From contig JAEPOO010000003.1 in NCBI GenBank assembly GCA_017642855.1, positions 124,001-188,000 of the forward strand: 64,000 nt of DNA. The letters are read 5' to 3'. The notes below the pieces were generated by a model, which was not told where the DNA came from, searched no databases, and saw only the letters and a list, made by a program, of their open reading frames with translations. Source of the DNA: Pseudomonadales bacterium (lineage in GTDB: Bacteria > Pseudomonadota > Gammaproteobacteria > Pseudomonadales > Azotimanducaceae). This document shows positions 1 through 8,900 of this stretch, one piece after another (position 1 is the first letter of the stretch; each line of letters begins with the position of its first letter). Made by a program: the position numbers and the translations under genes.

Positions 1-1
1 C

Positions 2-448
2 GACACCATCGAGCAAATGGGTGCAAAAGTGGATCGCCAGGAAAACTGGACCGATGTTTCCTCCAGCACGCTAAAAGGCATCGACGTTGATTTGAATCAC
101 ATCCCCGACGCTGCGATGACCATTGCCGCCATGGCTTTGTTCGCTGAGGGTAAAACCACGATTCGAAATGTCTACAACTGGCGTGTGAAAGAAACCGATC
201 GAATGCATGCCATGAGCGAAGGGTTGCGCAGGCTGGGTGCTGAAGTAGAAACAACAGACGACACGATTACCATCAATCCTCCGACAGAAATTAGACCTGC
301 GGAAATTGACACCTATGCTGATCATAGAGTCGCTATGTGTTTTTCATTGGCAGCATTGGGTCGCGCCAACGTCACGATCAATGATCCCGACTGCACTCGC
401 AAAACGTTCCCGGACTACTTCCATGTTCTGCAATCCATTAGCCACTAA
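2..448 (+). CDS. aroA: 3-phosphoshikimate 1-carboxyvinyltransferase (EPSP synthase), C-terminal part
   Basis: The gene is cut by the left edge of the window; about the last 148 codons are present and the frame is open from base 2. EPSP synthase joins shikimate-3-phosphate and phosphoenolpyruvate in the chorismate pathway, in the cytosol. The family signature around RVKETDR and the later TYADHRVAM, both active-site segments of the C-terminal domain, are plain. The protein ends in a normal-looking C-terminus ([11 protein letters not shown]). Two other shikimate genes, aroK and aroB, lie 12 kb away on the other strand, so the pathway is not in one operon here. The identity is secure; only the 5' part is missing. 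Confidence 0.95.
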   Translation, partial: DTIEQMGAKVDRQENWTDVSSSTLKGIDVDLNHIPDAAMTIAAMALFAEGKTTIRNVYNWRVKETDRMHAMSEGLRRLGAEVETTDDTITINPPTEIRPAEIDTYADHRVAMCFSLAALGRANVTINDPDCTRKTFPDYFHVLQSISH

Positions 449-452
449 CCAT

Positions 453-1118
453 ATGAAACGAATCGTCATCATTGTTCTTTCACTGTTCTGTGCATCTTCG
501 GCGCTGGCAACAGAGTGGAATCTGAGACTCGAAAAGGAAGAAGTGCTCATAGAGTCACGCAAACCGGAAGGTGCCAAGTACGAAGAGTTCCGTGCAAGCA
601 CCGAAGTCGCGGCCAGTGTTGCCGGTGCACTTGCTCTGCTTCAAGACACCGATGCCTGTGTGAAATGGGTCTTTCGATGCAAAGAAAGTCGAACGCTGAG
701 GGAGCCCAGTGCAACTGAACGAACCTTCTACCAGGTCACCAGCCTGCCCTTCCCAGCAAAGTCACGTGACGTCATCTTTCTCGCCAAGATTTTATACAAC
801 GATGATCAATCCGTTCTGGTTTCCATGACCGCGAAGCCAGAGGCAATGAAAAAGACCAAACATGTACGCATAGAGGAAGCCAACGGCTTCTACCTATTGG
901 AACCGCTGTCGGATTCGCGCACCAGGGTCACCTGGCAACAATATGTCGACCCTGCTGGCGCTCTACCCTCATGGCTCGTCAATGGCATGCTGACCGACCT
1001 GCCCTTTGAGTCACTCAGTGCTTTTCGTGAACTGGTCAAACAGCGGCCTTACGCAAGTTCAGTGATGGTTTATAACCCTGAAGGCAAGCCAATCGATATC
1101 AGATTCGAGGCGGAGTAA
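453..1118 (+). CDS. Exported START-domain (lipid-binding fold) protein
   Basis: The protein has 221 residues. I chose the ATG at 453, four bases after the aroA stop, because it gives a clean signal peptide (Lys-Arg, a hydrophobic run, then SSALA before Thr). A longer in-frame start exists but would lie inside aroA. The mature part resembles the START/Bet v1-like family of bacterial lipid-binding proteins: a WNLRLEKE opening, a conserved stretch around SLPFPAKSRDVIF, a VTWQQYVDPAGALPSWLVN segment, and a C-terminal helix region (PFESLSAFRELV). It is probably periplasmic and may bind a hydrophobic ligand; the ligand cannot be told from the sequence. It may be translationally coupled to aroA. Its last 20 bases overlap the 3' end of ogt on the opposite strand. 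Confidence 0.75.
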   Translation: MKRIVIIVLSLFCASSALATEWNLRLEKEEVLIESRKPEGAKYEEFRASTEVAASVAGALALLQDTDACVKWVFRCKESRTLREPSATERTFYQVTSLPFPAKSRDVIFLAKILYNDDQSVLVSMTAKPEAMKKTKHVRIEEANGFYLLEPLSDSRTRVTWQQYVDPAGALPSWLVNGMLTDLPFESLSAFRELVKQRPYASSVMVYNPEGKPIDIRFEAE

Positions 1119-1608
1119 GAGAAAAACCGCCGCGCTCCAGGCCAAGCAGATACGCTTTCGCTGCCAACCCGCCGCCAAAACCGGTTAGCGATCCATTTGT
1201 GCCAATCACGCGGTGACAAGGGATAACAATCGGTAACGGATTTCTACCGTTAGCCGCACCCACGGCACGCACTGCTTTCGGTCTCCCGATGGAACGTGCA
1301 ATCTCGAGGTAAGAACGAGTCTCGCCAAATGGGATTTCCTGAAGCGCCGTCAAAACCTGCAACTGGAAAGGTGTTCCTGATGGCTGGAGCTTCAGCTCGA
1401 ATACCTGGCGACGCCCCTCAAAGTATTCATTCAACTGGTCTTCTGCTTGCGTGAAGCTTCCATCAACCTCTCTCCAGTGGTCTTCAGGGAAGAACTTACC
1501 TTTGCCTTCCGGAAAACCAACGAAGTGCAGGACATCCGTCTTACCTGCGTGCAACTTTCCGGCAAGCAACAATGATCCGACGGGTGACTCTATGAATCTG
1601 TATTGCAT
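1099..1608 (-). CDS. ogt: Methylated-DNA--protein-cysteine S-methyltransferase
   Basis: The protein has 169 residues, the usual length of the single-domain Ogt family. It removes alkyl groups from O6-methylguanine onto its own cysteine, a suicide reaction. The acceptor motif IPCHRV is intact and is followed by the GFGGGLAAKAYLL region that completes the active-site fold; the helix-turn-helix upstream (RSYLEIARSIGRPKAVRAVG) is also typical. The start codon follows the stop of the upstream ada/alkA-like gene directly (TAA then ATG), so the two are surely one operon for repair of alkylation damage. The 3' end overlaps the START-protein gene by 20 bp tail to tail. Confidence 0.95.
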   Translation of the reverse strand: MQYRFIESPVGSLLLAGKLHAGKTDVLHFVGFPEGKGKFFPEDHWREVDGSFTQAEDQLNEYFEGRRQVFELKLQPSGTPFQLQVLTALQEIPFGETRSYLEIARSIGRPKAVRAVGAANGRNPLPIVIPCHRVIGTNGSLTGFGGGLAAKAYLLGLERGGFSLTPPRI

Positions 1609-3036
1609 TTACTGGGTTCCCGAAAGTTCAGCAGCATATCGCCACAGGTACATCCCGGCGTATCCACGCCAGGGTCGCCAGTGTTCTGCCCTTGCAAGAA
1701 GTGCTTTTTCGTTATCAATTCCCAACAGCTCACTTGCAACCTTTTTGATCACCAGATCCCCGTGCAAGAACGCGTCGGGATCCGCTAAGGCTCTCATGGC
1801 AACGTATTGCGCTGTCCAGGGACCGATACCCGGCACAGACACCAATATTTCGTAGAATTCATCGTCATCCATATCAAAACGCAGGTTTCCCTCCGCGACT
1901 CGCGAAGACATTTCTCTAATCGCTGCGGCTCTTTTACGAGGCATAGGCAACGCCCCTGGATCCAGTTCAGCCAGGCGATGTGGATCAGGAAAAATTCGGC
2001 CGTGGCCTGTATCGCTTCCATAAAGATCCGCGATTCTTCCCATAACTGTCGTCGCTCCTTTCACCGAGACCTGTTGCCCGACGATCGCTCTGACGCTGAC
2101 TTCAAACGGATCAAAAGCGCCAGGTAATCTCAGACCCTTTGCTCTTTTCAGCAGCGGTCTGAGTGACTTATCTGAACTCAACACATTACTGATTTCTTCC
2201 GGGACGGCATCCACATCAAACATTGCGCGGACACGACCAACGATACTCATCAAGGATCTAGGGCTGCCGCCAGAAACTCGACAAAGCAAATGACCTTCTC
2301 CGGAGTCAGAGACCGTCAGAAGGCCAGACTGTCCATCGATAAAGAAGCTCCGTTCATAAGCGTCACCCACCTTTTCAATGCCTGGGATGCCCCGAATCCT
2401 GAAGAAATCTAACAACGCGTCGAAGTGAAATGGCACTCGATAGGCGATCTTGAGTTCCACGTCGCCGACGCTGATCACCTGCGCCTTCCTTAAGCTTCCC
2501 GGTGTCCTGCCATAGGTTTTCTGGAAATGATCATTAAAGCGCCGAACGGAACCGTAGCCACTGATCATCGCGACATCTGTCATGGCTAATCTGGTTTCAT
2601 CAATCAGTTTCTTGGCAAACTGCAGTCGCCTGGTCTGGGCGACCGTATTTGGCGACGCGCCAAGGTGTTGGCTGAACAATCGTGTTAAGTGCCTCGAAGT
2701 AACGCCCAGGCGATCAGACAGTGCTGTAACGTTACTTTCGTCCAGCGCGCCTTCATGAATCAGTTTGAGCGCCCGGGTGACCGTCGTCGAAGTGCCTCGC
2801 CAGGCTGGCGTACCTGGCGCGGTTTCCGGTCTGCAACGAAGGCAAGGCCGATAACCTGCCTCACTGGCCGCCGCCGCGCTTTCAAAGAAAGCCACATTTT
2901 CAGCACGCGGCATTTTCACCGGACAGATTGGTCGGCAATAGATTCCGGTAGAGCGGACCGCAATGAAAAATCGCCCATCGAATCTTGGGTCCCGAGCCTT
3001 ACGGGCCTGTTCCAATATGCCACCGGCGGGTAACAT
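1609..3036 (-). CDS. Ada-type regulator fused to AlkA DNA-3-methyladenine glycosylase
   Basis: The fusion has about 475 residues. The N-terminal Ada zinc domain carries the GIYCRPICP and CLRCRPE cysteines, so it should accept methyl from phosphotriesters. It is followed by an AraC-type DNA-binding domain (residues ~80-190, ending QKTYGRTPGSLR). A C-terminal AlkA glycosylase follows, with its N-terminal beta domain and a helix-hairpin-helix (PGIGPWTAQYVAMR) leading to the catalytic Asp in LHGDLVIK. I prefer the ATG at 3036 to the one at 3069, because GGGAGG lies just upstream of it and only weak pairing precedes the other. One protein could therefore sense methylation, activate transcription and excise 3-methyladenine; its partner Ogt is the next gene. 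Autoregulation is likely by analogy with Ada. Similar fusions are known, so this is not novel. Confidence 0.92.
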   Translation of the reverse strand: MLPAGGILEQARKARDPRFDGRFFIAVRSTGIYCRPICPVKMPRAENVAFFESAAAASEAGYRPCLRCRPETAPGTPAWRGTSTTVTRALKLIHEGALDESNVTALSDRLGVTSRHLTRLFSQHLGASPNTVAQTRRLQFAKKLIDETRLAMTDVAMISGYGSVRRFNDHFQKTYGRTPGSLRKAQVISVGDVELKIAYRVPFHFDALLDFFRIRGIPGIEKVGDAYERSFFIDGQSGLLTVSDSGEGHLLCRVSGGSPRSLMSIVGRVRAMFDVDAVPEEISNVLSSDKSLRPLLKRAKGLRLPGAFDPFEVSVRAIVGQQVSVKGATTVMGRIADLYGSDTGHGRIFPDPHRLAELDPGALPMPRKRAAAIREMSSRVAEGNLRFDMDDDEFYEILVSVPGIGPWTAQYVAMRALADPDAFLHGDLVIKKVASELLGIDNEKALLARAEHWRPWRGYAGMYLWRYAAELSGTQ

Positions 3037-3125
3037 GCCCGCCTCCCTTTCGTTTAATATGACAACCATCTTAAGCCTGCCTTGCAGCAGGAACTAGCCA
3101 AAATCGGACCTCGTATTTTTCTTTC

Positions 3126-4355
3126 ATGACGCGCTCATTAGGACACCTCTCTGACCTTCCTCCGTCAATCATGTCGGAACAGGGCTGCAGCTACTTCACC
3201 TGGAGCCATACCGAAACTTATCTGGAGGCGAACAGCTCAAGAGCGTTGCACGTGCTCCTGCTGGTCGACCAGGACGGTGCCTGCACAGCGATCTCTGACC
3301 AACCGATGGCCGAAACGGTGGTTCGCAACCGGAATGAACTGACTGCAGTTGCTTCAGCGAGCGGCGTCTCGACCATTGAGCTATCAAACGCACTTCCGTT
3401 AACACCCGTTCACATCCCAAAACCTTGGGGTCAGGAAATCTGGTATTCGGGTATCGAATCTCGCGGCATCTCACTGATTCAGGGAACCCCGATTGCCTGG
3501 GTCTTAGATATCTTTGGCGACCACCTCGGCTGCAAGGGCTCACCTCTATTGCTGAAAATCCTCGATCCTTCGCCGCAGGAAAATCTCGGCGATCTGTATT
3601 TTGAGATGCATGAGGAAAAAATTGAGGTGTATGTTGTGACCAGTATCGACACAACAGCCTGGCCAGACGGCACCGGCGCAATTCGCTACGGTTTTAGTCA
3701 GACCAGGCCGATTGAACTGGCTTCACGGGAAGCTTTTCTGGGTGCCTACGTCGATAAGGTATCCGAGTATCAGGTCTGCCGGGACGAGATAGACGCTCTT
3801 CTCGAGAGTGAAGAGCACGTGGCGCAGGGTTTGCTGGAAAAAGAAAAGCACCTGCGTGAAGAAATGTACGCATTCACAGAGTTAAAACCACTGAAGACTG
3901 GCGACATTGTTACCGTGAGACCACATGTGCCACATTCACTGCAGCACGGTGTCAGGGTTGTGGAATTTCAGACACCCCACTACGAACGCTACATCCTGTC
4001 ATTCGGTCAAAAGGTTCTTACTCAAGATCATTGGGATACCCACGAGGTTTTCGCAAAAGCTGAAACTGGGGCGGTGGAGTTTGATCAACCCAAGCAACTC
4101 ACCGACAACCAGGATCTGGTCGCGGACTTTGATGAGTTTCGCGTTACCCGAATCGAGTTACCTCCCGGAGACTCGCTGGACCAGATACGGAATCACTACA
4201 CGATGTTGATTGGGATAAAAGGCACCATCACCCTCGATGGTGTCGACGTCAATCCGGAAGAAGCTTTTTTCATCCCACAAAAAAAACGGGTGAGCCTATC
4301 CAACCGGACGGACTCACCCGCTGTGTTTCTGGTTGCCGAGGAGGCAACCGCATAA
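3126..4355 (+). CDS. Mannose-6-phosphate isomerase-like cupin protein
   Basis: The protein has 409 residues and no signal peptide. The middle and C-terminal parts resemble class I phosphomannose isomerases: PWGQEIWYSG, PLLLKILDP, a metal-binding segment EMHEEKIEVYVV (normally Q-x-H then K-x-E), and GDIVTVRPHVPHSL, the second half of the cupin site with its His. A second cupin-like domain closes the protein (residues ~340-405). The family's Gln metal ligand appears as Glu here, and the N-terminal 100 residues are not typical. A sugar-phosphate isomerase or a related cupin is possible; substrate unknown. The start is uncertain: a second ATG at 3171 is equally poor in ribosome binding. The gene is divergent from the ada-alkA fusion, and its 3' end hides the mdh terminator. 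Confidence 0.7.
   Translation: MTRSLGHLSDLPPSIMSEQGCSYFTWSHTETYLEANSSRALHVLLLVDQDGACTAISDQPMAETVVRNRNELTAVASASGVSTIELSNALPLTPVHIPKPWGQEIWYSGIESRGISLIQGTPIAWVLDIFGDHLGCKGSPLLLKILDPSPQENLGDLYFEMHEEKIEVYVVTSIDTTAWPDGTGAIRYGFSQTRPIELASREAFLGAYVDKVSEYQVCRDEIDALLESEEHVAQGLLEKEKHLREEMYAFTELKPLKTGDIVTVRPHVPHSLQHGVRVVEFQTPHYERYILSFGQKVLTQDHWDTHEVFAKAETGAVEFDQPKQLTDNQDLVADFDEFRVTRIELPPGDSLDQIRNHYTMLIGIKGTITLDGVDVNPEEAFFIPQKKRVSLSNRTDSPAVFLVAEEATA
4279..4320 (-). terminator. Rho-independent terminator of mdh, inside the neighbouring coding sequence
   Basis: On the minus strand an 8-bp perfect stem (arms at 4287-4294 and 4313-4320, GGGTGAG core) with an 18-base loop is followed by eight T (4286 down to 4279). 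It stands about 42 bases beyond the mdh stop and lies within the last 25 codons of the cupin gene on the other strand. Confidence 0.7.
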
Positions 4356-4361
4356 CGTCTC

Positions 4362-5342
4362 TTAGCTCGGCAGGAGATCTTTAACCGCGTCACGCTCTTC
4401 AGCAAGTTCGGTTTCAGTATCTGTCATCTTGCCCTGGCTGAATTCGTTGATTTCCAGCCCCTGAACAATTGACCAATCGCCACCTGCACAGGTGCATGGG
4501 AAAGAATAAATCAGACCCTCGGCAATACCGTAGCTGCCATCAGAATAGACAGCCATGCTGACAACCGCGCCGTCTGTGCCCAAAGCCCAGTCACGCATAT
4601 GCTCGATCGCTGCGTTTGCTGCAGATGCTGCGCTGGAAAGGCCACGCGCTTTGATGATGGCCGCACCACGTTGCTGAACTGTCGGGATGAAGTCGTTCTC
4701 GACCCAATCCTGATCCACCAGAGTGTCTGCCGCAGTACCGTCAACCGTCGCGTGAAAGATATCTGGATACTGTGTCGCAGAGTGGTTACCCCAGATCGCG
4801 AGCCCGGTGACATCCGTGACGTGTTTGCCGGTCTTCTGAGCCAGCTGGGTCACCGCTCGGTTGTGGTCCAATCGAGTCATTGCAGTGAACTGACGGGGAT
4901 CCAGATCAGGCGCATTTCTTTGAGCAATCAGACAATTCGTATTCGCCGGGTTACCGACCACAAGGACTTTGACGTCTTTGCTGGCGTGATCATTCAATGA
5001 CTTGCCCTGTACCGAGAAGATGGCTGCGTTGGCTTCCAGCAGGTCTTTTCGCTCCATGCCGGGACCACGAGGTCTCGAACCAACCAGCAGCGCATAATCG
5101 ACATCCTTGAAGGCAACATCAGGGTTGTCCGTCGCAATGATGTCCTGCACAAGATCGAAGGCGCAGTCATCCAGTTCCATGACAACGCCGGAAAGCGCTT
5201 CCATCGCGGGGGGGATTTCCAGCAGCTGTAGGATGACTGGCTGATCAGGGCCAAGCATCTGACCGGACGCAATTCGAAAAAGCAGGGAATAACTGATCTG
5301 CCCCGCTGCACCTGTTACCGCTACCCTGACTGGTTGTTTCAT
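4362..5342 (-). CDS. mdh: Malate dehydrogenase (NAD-dependent)
   Basis: The protein has 326 residues, normal for the cytosolic/bacterial type of this family. It interconverts malate and oxaloacetate in the TCA cycle. Visible motifs are the nucleotide-binding [11 protein letters not shown] at residues ~10-20, the substrate-binding and mobile-loop arginines in [13 protein letters not shown], the NPANTN strand, the LDHNRA segment, and the catalytic His in [19 protein letters not shown] ribosome site precedes the ATG, and a TATAAT on the minus strand (5398-5403) may be its -10 box. It is a single gene with its own terminator at 4279-4320. Confidence 0.97.
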   Translation of the reverse strand: MKQPVRVAVTGAAGQISYSLLFRIASGQMLGPDQPVILQLLEIPPAMEALSGVVMELDDCAFDLVQDIIATDNPDVAFKDVDYALLVGSRPRGPGMERKDLLEANAAIFSVQGKSLNDHASKDVKVLVVGNPANTNCLIAQRNAPDLDPRQFTAMTRLDHNRAVTQLAQKTGKHVTDVTGLAIWGNHSATQYPDIFHATVDGTAADTLVDQDWVENDFIPTVQQRGAAIIKARGLSSAASAANAAIEHMRDWALGTDGAVVSMAVYSDGSYGIAEGLIYSFPCTCAGGDWSIVQGLEINEFSQGKMTDTETELAEERDAVKDLLPS

Positions 5343-5495
5343 AGTGTTCCTCTCTTTCGAATTGGTTTTGCCGGTTGGCTATTAAAAAACGCGCGCGATT
5401 ATAGCTCGGTTTTCAAACCTCTGCTGGAAGGATTCGCAATTTGTGAGCTCGGCGCCGGATACTCATTGTCAGCACGTTTGTTATCTCCTCACGCC

Positions 5496-5632
5496 CTTAG
5501 CTGCGAGCTCTGGCCCGCGTGTATCCCGTGTCCCGTCTCGGCACCGCTCAAGTACATCCCTGTCGCGCTGACTTTCAGGCTGTCCTGCCCTTTCTTCTGC
5601 CTAGACGGGACCCGCGATCGCTCGCAGCTGAG
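5496..5632. repeat. Fold-back (nested inverted repeats) in the mdh-gltB spacer
   Basis: Outer arms 5496-5508 and 5620-5632 pair over 13 bases with one mismatch (CTCGCAGCT core). Inner arms 5530-5538 and 5603-5611 pair perfectly over nine bases (GTCCCGTCT with AGACGGGAC). The nesting is consistent with one large stem-loop. It lies immediately upstream of the dispersed repeat copy at 5667 and may belong to the same element. Confidence 0.55.
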
Positions 5633-5666
5633 ATTCTCGCGGGAACGCTAATAGCACCAGATCGCG

Positions 5667-5727
5667 CGGCGCGGGCCATGCCCCTCTGAGGCCAGAATCT
5701 GGACCACTGCTCGAGACCACCCCAGAC
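5667..5727 (+). repeat. Dispersed intergenic repeat, copy A
   Basis: This stretch is shared with 21477-21536 in the same orientation. CGGCGCGGGC is identical in both, then TCTGAGGC, one mismatch, AGAATCTGGA, then ACTGCTCG and CCAGAC at nearly the same spacing. Both copies sit outside genes. The translated minus strand in both begins with a similar Tyr-Val-Trp and then Arg-rich text, which marks spurious frames over a repeat, not a gene. Confidence 0.65.
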
Positions 5728-5838
5728 ATACCCAGAACAACGTAAAAAGCCAATCTCCATCAAAGTTCCACATTTGAAAACGTCATAAAAATCAGTGATT
5801 TAGAAACCAAACAAATGGCGTGCACCGTGCCTAAACCC

Positions 5839-5866
5839 TTGACTTTCAGGTCCGCGATGCTATTGT
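5839..5866 (+). promoter_or_regulatory. Putative sigma-70 promoter of gltBD
   Basis: TTGACT at 5839-5844 and TATTGT at 5861-5866 are 16 bases apart, about 75 bases before the chosen gltB start. The boxes match the consensus at five of six and four of six positions. It is the best promoter-like pair in the spacer. Confidence 0.5.
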
Positions 5867-5942
5867 TTCCGACCCGTTTTTACGGCCCGCCCAACTCGAA
5901 AAAGTGGCTCCGTATTCGGGCCAAACTAATAGAGTCCTGCAA

Positions 5943-8900
5943 ATGAAGAACAAGAGAATCGACGGTAGAGCCGGTTTCCCGGAAAAACACGGCCTGTATG
6001 ATCCGGCACTGGAAAAAGATTCCTGTGGTGTTGGCTTTGTCGCCAATATTAAAGGTGTACCCAGTCATGAAATCATGACGGACGCCTATCACATCAATTC
6101 ACAAATGGATCACCGCGGAGGCTGCGGTTTCGAAGAGAACACCGGGGACGGCGCCGGCATCCTGACAGCAATCCCACATAAGTTCTTCCAACGTGTCCTG
6201 GGTGAACAGGGCATCTCCCTGCCTGAGCCTGAGGCCTATTCGGTCGGCAACGTATTTCTGCCGCAGGATGAAACCGAGCGCCAACAGGCCAAAGATATCC
6301 TGGCAAAAGTCATTGAGGAAGAAGGTCAGACGCTCCTGGGATTCCGTGATATCCCGACTCGTCCGGACGAAGCTGAAGTAGGCCCTGCGGCCCGCGATGC
6401 CATGCCCTTTATGGCGCAGGTGGTTGTTGCCGCCAGTGACACCGAAAATCACGCGTTCGATCGGGCGCTGTACCTGATTCGCAAGCGATTCACGCGACTC
6501 GCCAAATTCGAGTCCGGTATGAAAGAGGCCCACCAGGTCTATATCTGTACCCTGAACTCCAGAATCATCGTTTATAAGGGCATGCTGACTCCGGCCCAGC
6601 TGTTCCCCTTCTATCCGGACCTCGAGGAAGCGGACTACGAATCGCATCTGGCCATGGTCCACAGCCGATTCTCAACAAACACTTTCCCCAGCTGGGATCG
6701 TGCACAGCCGAACCGGTTCATGAGCCATAACGGTGAAATCAACACCCTGCGTGGCAACAAAAACTGGATGACCGCCCGTGAAGGTGTCGCCCAATCGGAT
6801 CTGTACGGAGACCGAATCAACGAATTGTTCCCGGTCGCAGAGCCAGACTATTCCGACTCAGGTTCGTTCGATAACGTGCTGGAATTTTTGCTGCTTTCGG
6901 GCAGAAGCATCCAGGAAGCCGTCATGATGATGGTGCCCGAGGCCTGGCAGGCAGACGTGAACATGCCGAAGGACAAGCGGGACTTCTACGAATTTAACTC
7001 TGCAATGATGGAGCCCTGGGACGGACCGGCTTCCATCGCGTTTACTGACGGTCACTACATCGGTGCTGTGCTTGATAGAAATGGCCTGCGCCCTTCTCGC
7101 TACTACCTGACCCATGACGACAAGGTCATCATGGCGTCCGAGGTCGGCGTACTTCCGGTTGATCCGGCTAACGTCAAAGAGAAGGGTCGCCTGCAGCCAG
7201 GAAAGATGTTCCTGATCGACTTCTTCAAAGGCCGAATGGTCCCCGATGAAGAATTGAAAAGTGATTTCGCAAACCGTCGCCCCTACGGCGAGTGGCTCGC
7301 AAACCAGAAACTGGAACTGAGCAGCCTGCAAAAGACAGGCAACGAACTGCACTATGAGCCGGCGTCTTTGGTACAGCGCATGCAGGCCTTCGGCTACACC
7401 GTGGAAACCATGCAGTTCATGCTGCTGCCATTGGTTACTGAAGCCCGTGATCCACTCGGTTCTATGGGTAATGACTCAGCCCTGGCCTGTCTGTCTGACA
7501 AATCACGACTGATTTACGACTACTTCAAACAGCTCTTTGCACAGATCACCAACCCGCCCATCGACTCGATTCGCGAGGAAGTGGTCATGTCGCTGGAGTG
7601 TTTCATCGGTCCTGAAGGCAACGTGCTCGATGTGACAGAGCAACATGCGCACCGACTGAGCATTCCACACCCGATTCTGTCTAATGATGAGCTGGCCAGT
7701 ATCAAGAACATGGATACCCGAGGTTGGCAGACCCAGACCATCGACATCACTTTCGAGAAGTCTGAAGGCAAAGACGGCATGCTGGCAGCACTGGACCGTA
7801 TCTGTCGCGAGGCAAGTCAGGCCATTGATGACGGCTATTCCATCATCGTGCTCTCCGATAGAAACATCAGTGCTTCTAGAATGGCGCTCAGCACACTCAT
7901 CGCCTGTGGCACGGTGCACCACCATCTGGTTGCCAGTTACGCACGCACACGAATCGGCATCGTTCTGGAAACCGGCGAAGCCCGAGAAGTACACCACCAT
8001 TGCCTGCTCATCGGTTATGGCGCAGACGCCATCAACCCTTACGTTGCCTTCGAGGCGCTTTGGCAGTCACAGCAGGACGGATTGCTGGATCGAAACGAGT
8101 ACAGCGATATTCACAAAATCGTCGCCGCCTACAAGAAGGGGGTTGCCAAGGGCATGCTCAAGGTCATGGCGAAGATGGGAATCTCAACGCTTCAGTCCTA
8201 TAAGGGCGCACAGATTTTTGAAGCTGTTGGTCTGGCAGACGAAATCATTGATCGTGCTTTCGTTGGCACCGCCAGTCGAGTTCAGGGCGTGAGCTTCGAC
8301 GTATTGTTCGAAGAGATGGAGGTCCGACACGAGATTGGCTATCCACCTCGCAACGAAAATTTGATCCCGGTACTGCCGAATCCAGGCGACTTCCATTGGC
8401 GTCGTGGCGGCGATACCCACATGTGGGATCCCGAAAGCATCGCCAATCTGCAGGTTGCGGCACGCACTAATAACGAGGATGCCTACTGGCAGTTCGCGAA
8501 CCACGCGAACGGAGAAGCCACCCGTAAGGCTACTTTCCGTGGCCTGATGGAGTTTAAGTTCAACGAGCAGACGCCCGCCGACATTAGCGACGTTGAACCT
8601 GCGAGTGAAATCGTTAAACGTTTCTGTACTGGTGCCATGAGTCTGGGCTCTATTTCTCCAGAGAGTCATGAGTCCCTCGCCATCGCCATGAACCGTCTCG
8701 GCGGAAAGTCCAATACCGGTGAAGGTGGTGAAGATCCCAAGCGTTTTGAAACCATGGATAACGGCGACTCCAAGCGCTCTGCCATCAAGCAGGTCGCTTC
8801 CGGTCGTTTCGGTGTTACCATCTGGTATCTGGCCAACTCCGATGAACTACAAATCAAAATCGTCCAGGGGGCTAAACCCGGCGAAGGCGGAGAACTGCCC

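Larger units (their letters stand above)
5343..5942. other. 600-bp spacer between mdh and gltB
   Basis: The spacer is gene-free. Open frames here (for example 5334-5651 and 5575-5763) have no ribosome sites and low-complexity, Arg-rich products. What it does hold is a TATAAT on the minus strand at 5398-5403 that may serve mdh, a long fold-back at 5496-5632, a dispersed repeat copy at 5667-5727, and a sigma-70-like promoter at 5839-5866 for gltBD. Each of the last three is listed separately. Confidence 0.7.

Noticed and set aside
1609..3036. Ada-AlkA fusion considered as a novel architecture
   Set aside because: Such fusions next to ogt are known in several bacterial groups.
5334..5763. Open frames on both strands in the mdh-gltB spacer
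   Set aside because: They are Arg/Ser-rich, lack ribosome sites and lie over the repeat and fold-back, so are better explained as chance frames.
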